Shown: positions 5,246 through 5,627 of the stretch, one piece after another
Position numbering within the stretch: the stretch's first letter is position 1
Layout: each line of letters begins with the position of its first letter
Origin: an uncultured Corynebacterium sp.
GTDB taxonomy: Bacteria; Actinomycetota; Actinomycetes; Mycobacteriales; Mycobacteriaceae
Assembly: GCF_946222985.1 (NCBI RefSeq)
Contig: NZ_CAMIFY010000088.1
Coordinates: forward strand, 1-5,627
DNA: 5,627 nt
Direction of reading: 5' to 3'
Translations under genes and position numbers: made by a program
The notes under the pieces: model-generated
What the model saw: the letters and a program-made list of their open reading frames with translations, nothing else
What the model was told of the DNA's origin: nothing
Database searches by the model: none

Positions 5246-5259
5246 GGCGCACGGGCAGC
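5227..5259. terminator. Strong hairpin between convergent modBC and LPXTG gene
   Basis: GCTGCCCGTG (5227-5236) and CACGGGCAGC (5250-5259) form a perfect 10-bp stem. Three more pairs (GCC/GGC, 5237-5239 with 5246-5248) are possible with one bulged base. The left arm codes the last residues of ModBC, and its TGA stop lies in the loop. The element is near-symmetric and sits between two converging genes, so it could end transcription from both sides. There is no T run on either strand, as is common for terminators in GC-rich actinobacteria. Confidence 0.6.
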
Positions 5260-5275
5260 GGGATCGAGCAGGATG

Positions 5276-5627
5276 TTACGCGGTGGCGCGACGGCCGACG
5301 AGCAGGCCACCGGCGACGATGAGCGCACCGGCGAGCATCGCGGCGACGCCGGCGTTGATGCCGGTGACGGGCAGGCCGCCCTTGGCCACGGTGTCCTGAT
5401 CCGACGCGACCGGGGTCTGCGTGGCCGGCGCGGGAGCCTGGGTGGGGGCCTCCTTGACGGGGCCCTTCTCCACCGGGGGCTGCTCGGCGGGAGCTTCCTC
5501 GACCGGGGCCTCCGGGGCCGGGGCCGCCGGGGAATCCTGGACGTCGCCGGCGGGCGCGCCCGGGGCCGAATCCGACGAGCCCGCCGCGGCGGAGCCCGCC
5601 GAGCCCACGGCGGCCGAGCCGAGGGAG
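5276..5627 (-). CDS. LPXTG cell-wall-anchored surface protein, C-terminal part (5' end outside window)
   Basis: The frame is open to the right edge of the window, so only the C-terminus of a protein of unknown size is seen (about 116 residues). It ends in a classic sortase signal: LPVTG (5360-5374), a hydrophobic segment (INAGVAAMLAGALIVAGGLL) and a short basic tail VGRRATA before the TAA stop. A sortase would cut between Thr and Gly and link the protein to peptidoglycan. Before the signal lies a stalk rich in Pro, Ala, Glu and Val, with a degenerate five-residue repeat (EAPVE, EAPAE, QPPVE, KGPVK, EAPTQ; 5438-5512), and before that a Gly/Ser/Ala-rich stretch. The GTG at 5606-5608 is unlikely to be the start, as it lies within low-complexity sequence and no signal peptide follows. 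The ligand or adhesin domain is not visible, so no function beyond anchoring can be given. The gene is convergent with modBC and appears unrelated to molybdenum metabolism. Confidence 0.87.
   Translation of the reverse strand, partial: SLGSAAVGSAGSAAAGSSDSAPGAPAGDVQDSPAAPAPEAPVEEAPAEQPPVEKGPVKEAPTQAPAPATQTPVASDQDTVAKGGLPVTGINAGVAAMLAGALIVAGGLLVGRRATA
5438..5512 (-). repeat. Degenerate pentapeptide repeat in the surface-protein stalk
   Basis: Five consecutive five-residue units (EAPVE, EAPAE, QPPVE, KGPVK, EAPTQ) each have Pro at the third position, most flanked by charged or amide residues. Such Pro/Glu-rich repeats are typical of wall-spanning regions that hold a surface domain away from the membrane. 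Unit number often varies between strains. Confidence 0.55.

Noticed and set aside
1..5627. Insertion sequence, CRISPR array, tRNA, rRNA or prophage elements
   Set aside because: No transposase-like protein, no regularly spaced repeats beyond those described and no tRNA-like cloverleaf were recognised. Composition looks even across the genes.

Overview
The window reads as a chromosomal segment of a very GC-rich actinobacterium, most likely Corynebacterium or a close relative. The evidence is strong G/C preference at third codon positions, ATGA-type gene overlaps, a TANNNT -10-like element at leaderless distance from a start codon, a molybdate permease and ATPase fused in one protein, and a C-terminal LPVTG cell-wall sorting signal. 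The genus is inferred from style and gene content, not from a marker gene.

Layout, left to right. (1) Positions 2-841 (+) hold the C-terminal two thirds of MoeA, which inserts molybdenum into molybdopterin. Its stop overlaps the start of moaC (838-1362, +), which makes cyclic pyranopterin monophosphate, an early step of the pathway. (2) After a 48-bp convergent gap comes a MogA/MoaB-family molybdopterin adenylyltransferase gene on the minus strand (1411-2121). Its protein has an unusual 75-residue N-terminal extension containing an imperfect 15-residue tandem repeat with 13 histidines between residues 12 and 43. (3) A 348-bp divergent intergenic region (2122-2469) contains a probable leaderless promoter for mogA, a weak promoter candidate for modA, two 16-bp direct repeats that differ at one base, and an 8-bp-stem inverted repeat. 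(4) modA (2470-3273, +) encodes a molybdate-binding lipoprotein. Seven bases later begins a modB-modC fusion (3281-5245, +), which supplies membrane permease and ATPase in one 654-residue chain. (5) A 10-bp-stem hairpin, with the modBC stop codon in its loop, separates modBC from the 3' end of a convergent gene (5276-5627, -) for an LPXTG surface protein that runs off the right edge.

Functionally, all but the last gene form a molybdenum module. ModA and ModBC import molybdate, MoaC works early on the pterin, MogA adenylylates molybdopterin and MoeA inserts the metal. No molybdoenzyme is visible in the window. The LPXTG protein appears unrelated and marks the edge of the cluster.

No wholly new system is evident. 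The observations most worth following are the histidine-rich tandem repeat on MogA, the paired 16-bp repeats between mogA and modA, and the possible short leaderless upstream ORF whose stop overlaps the modA start.
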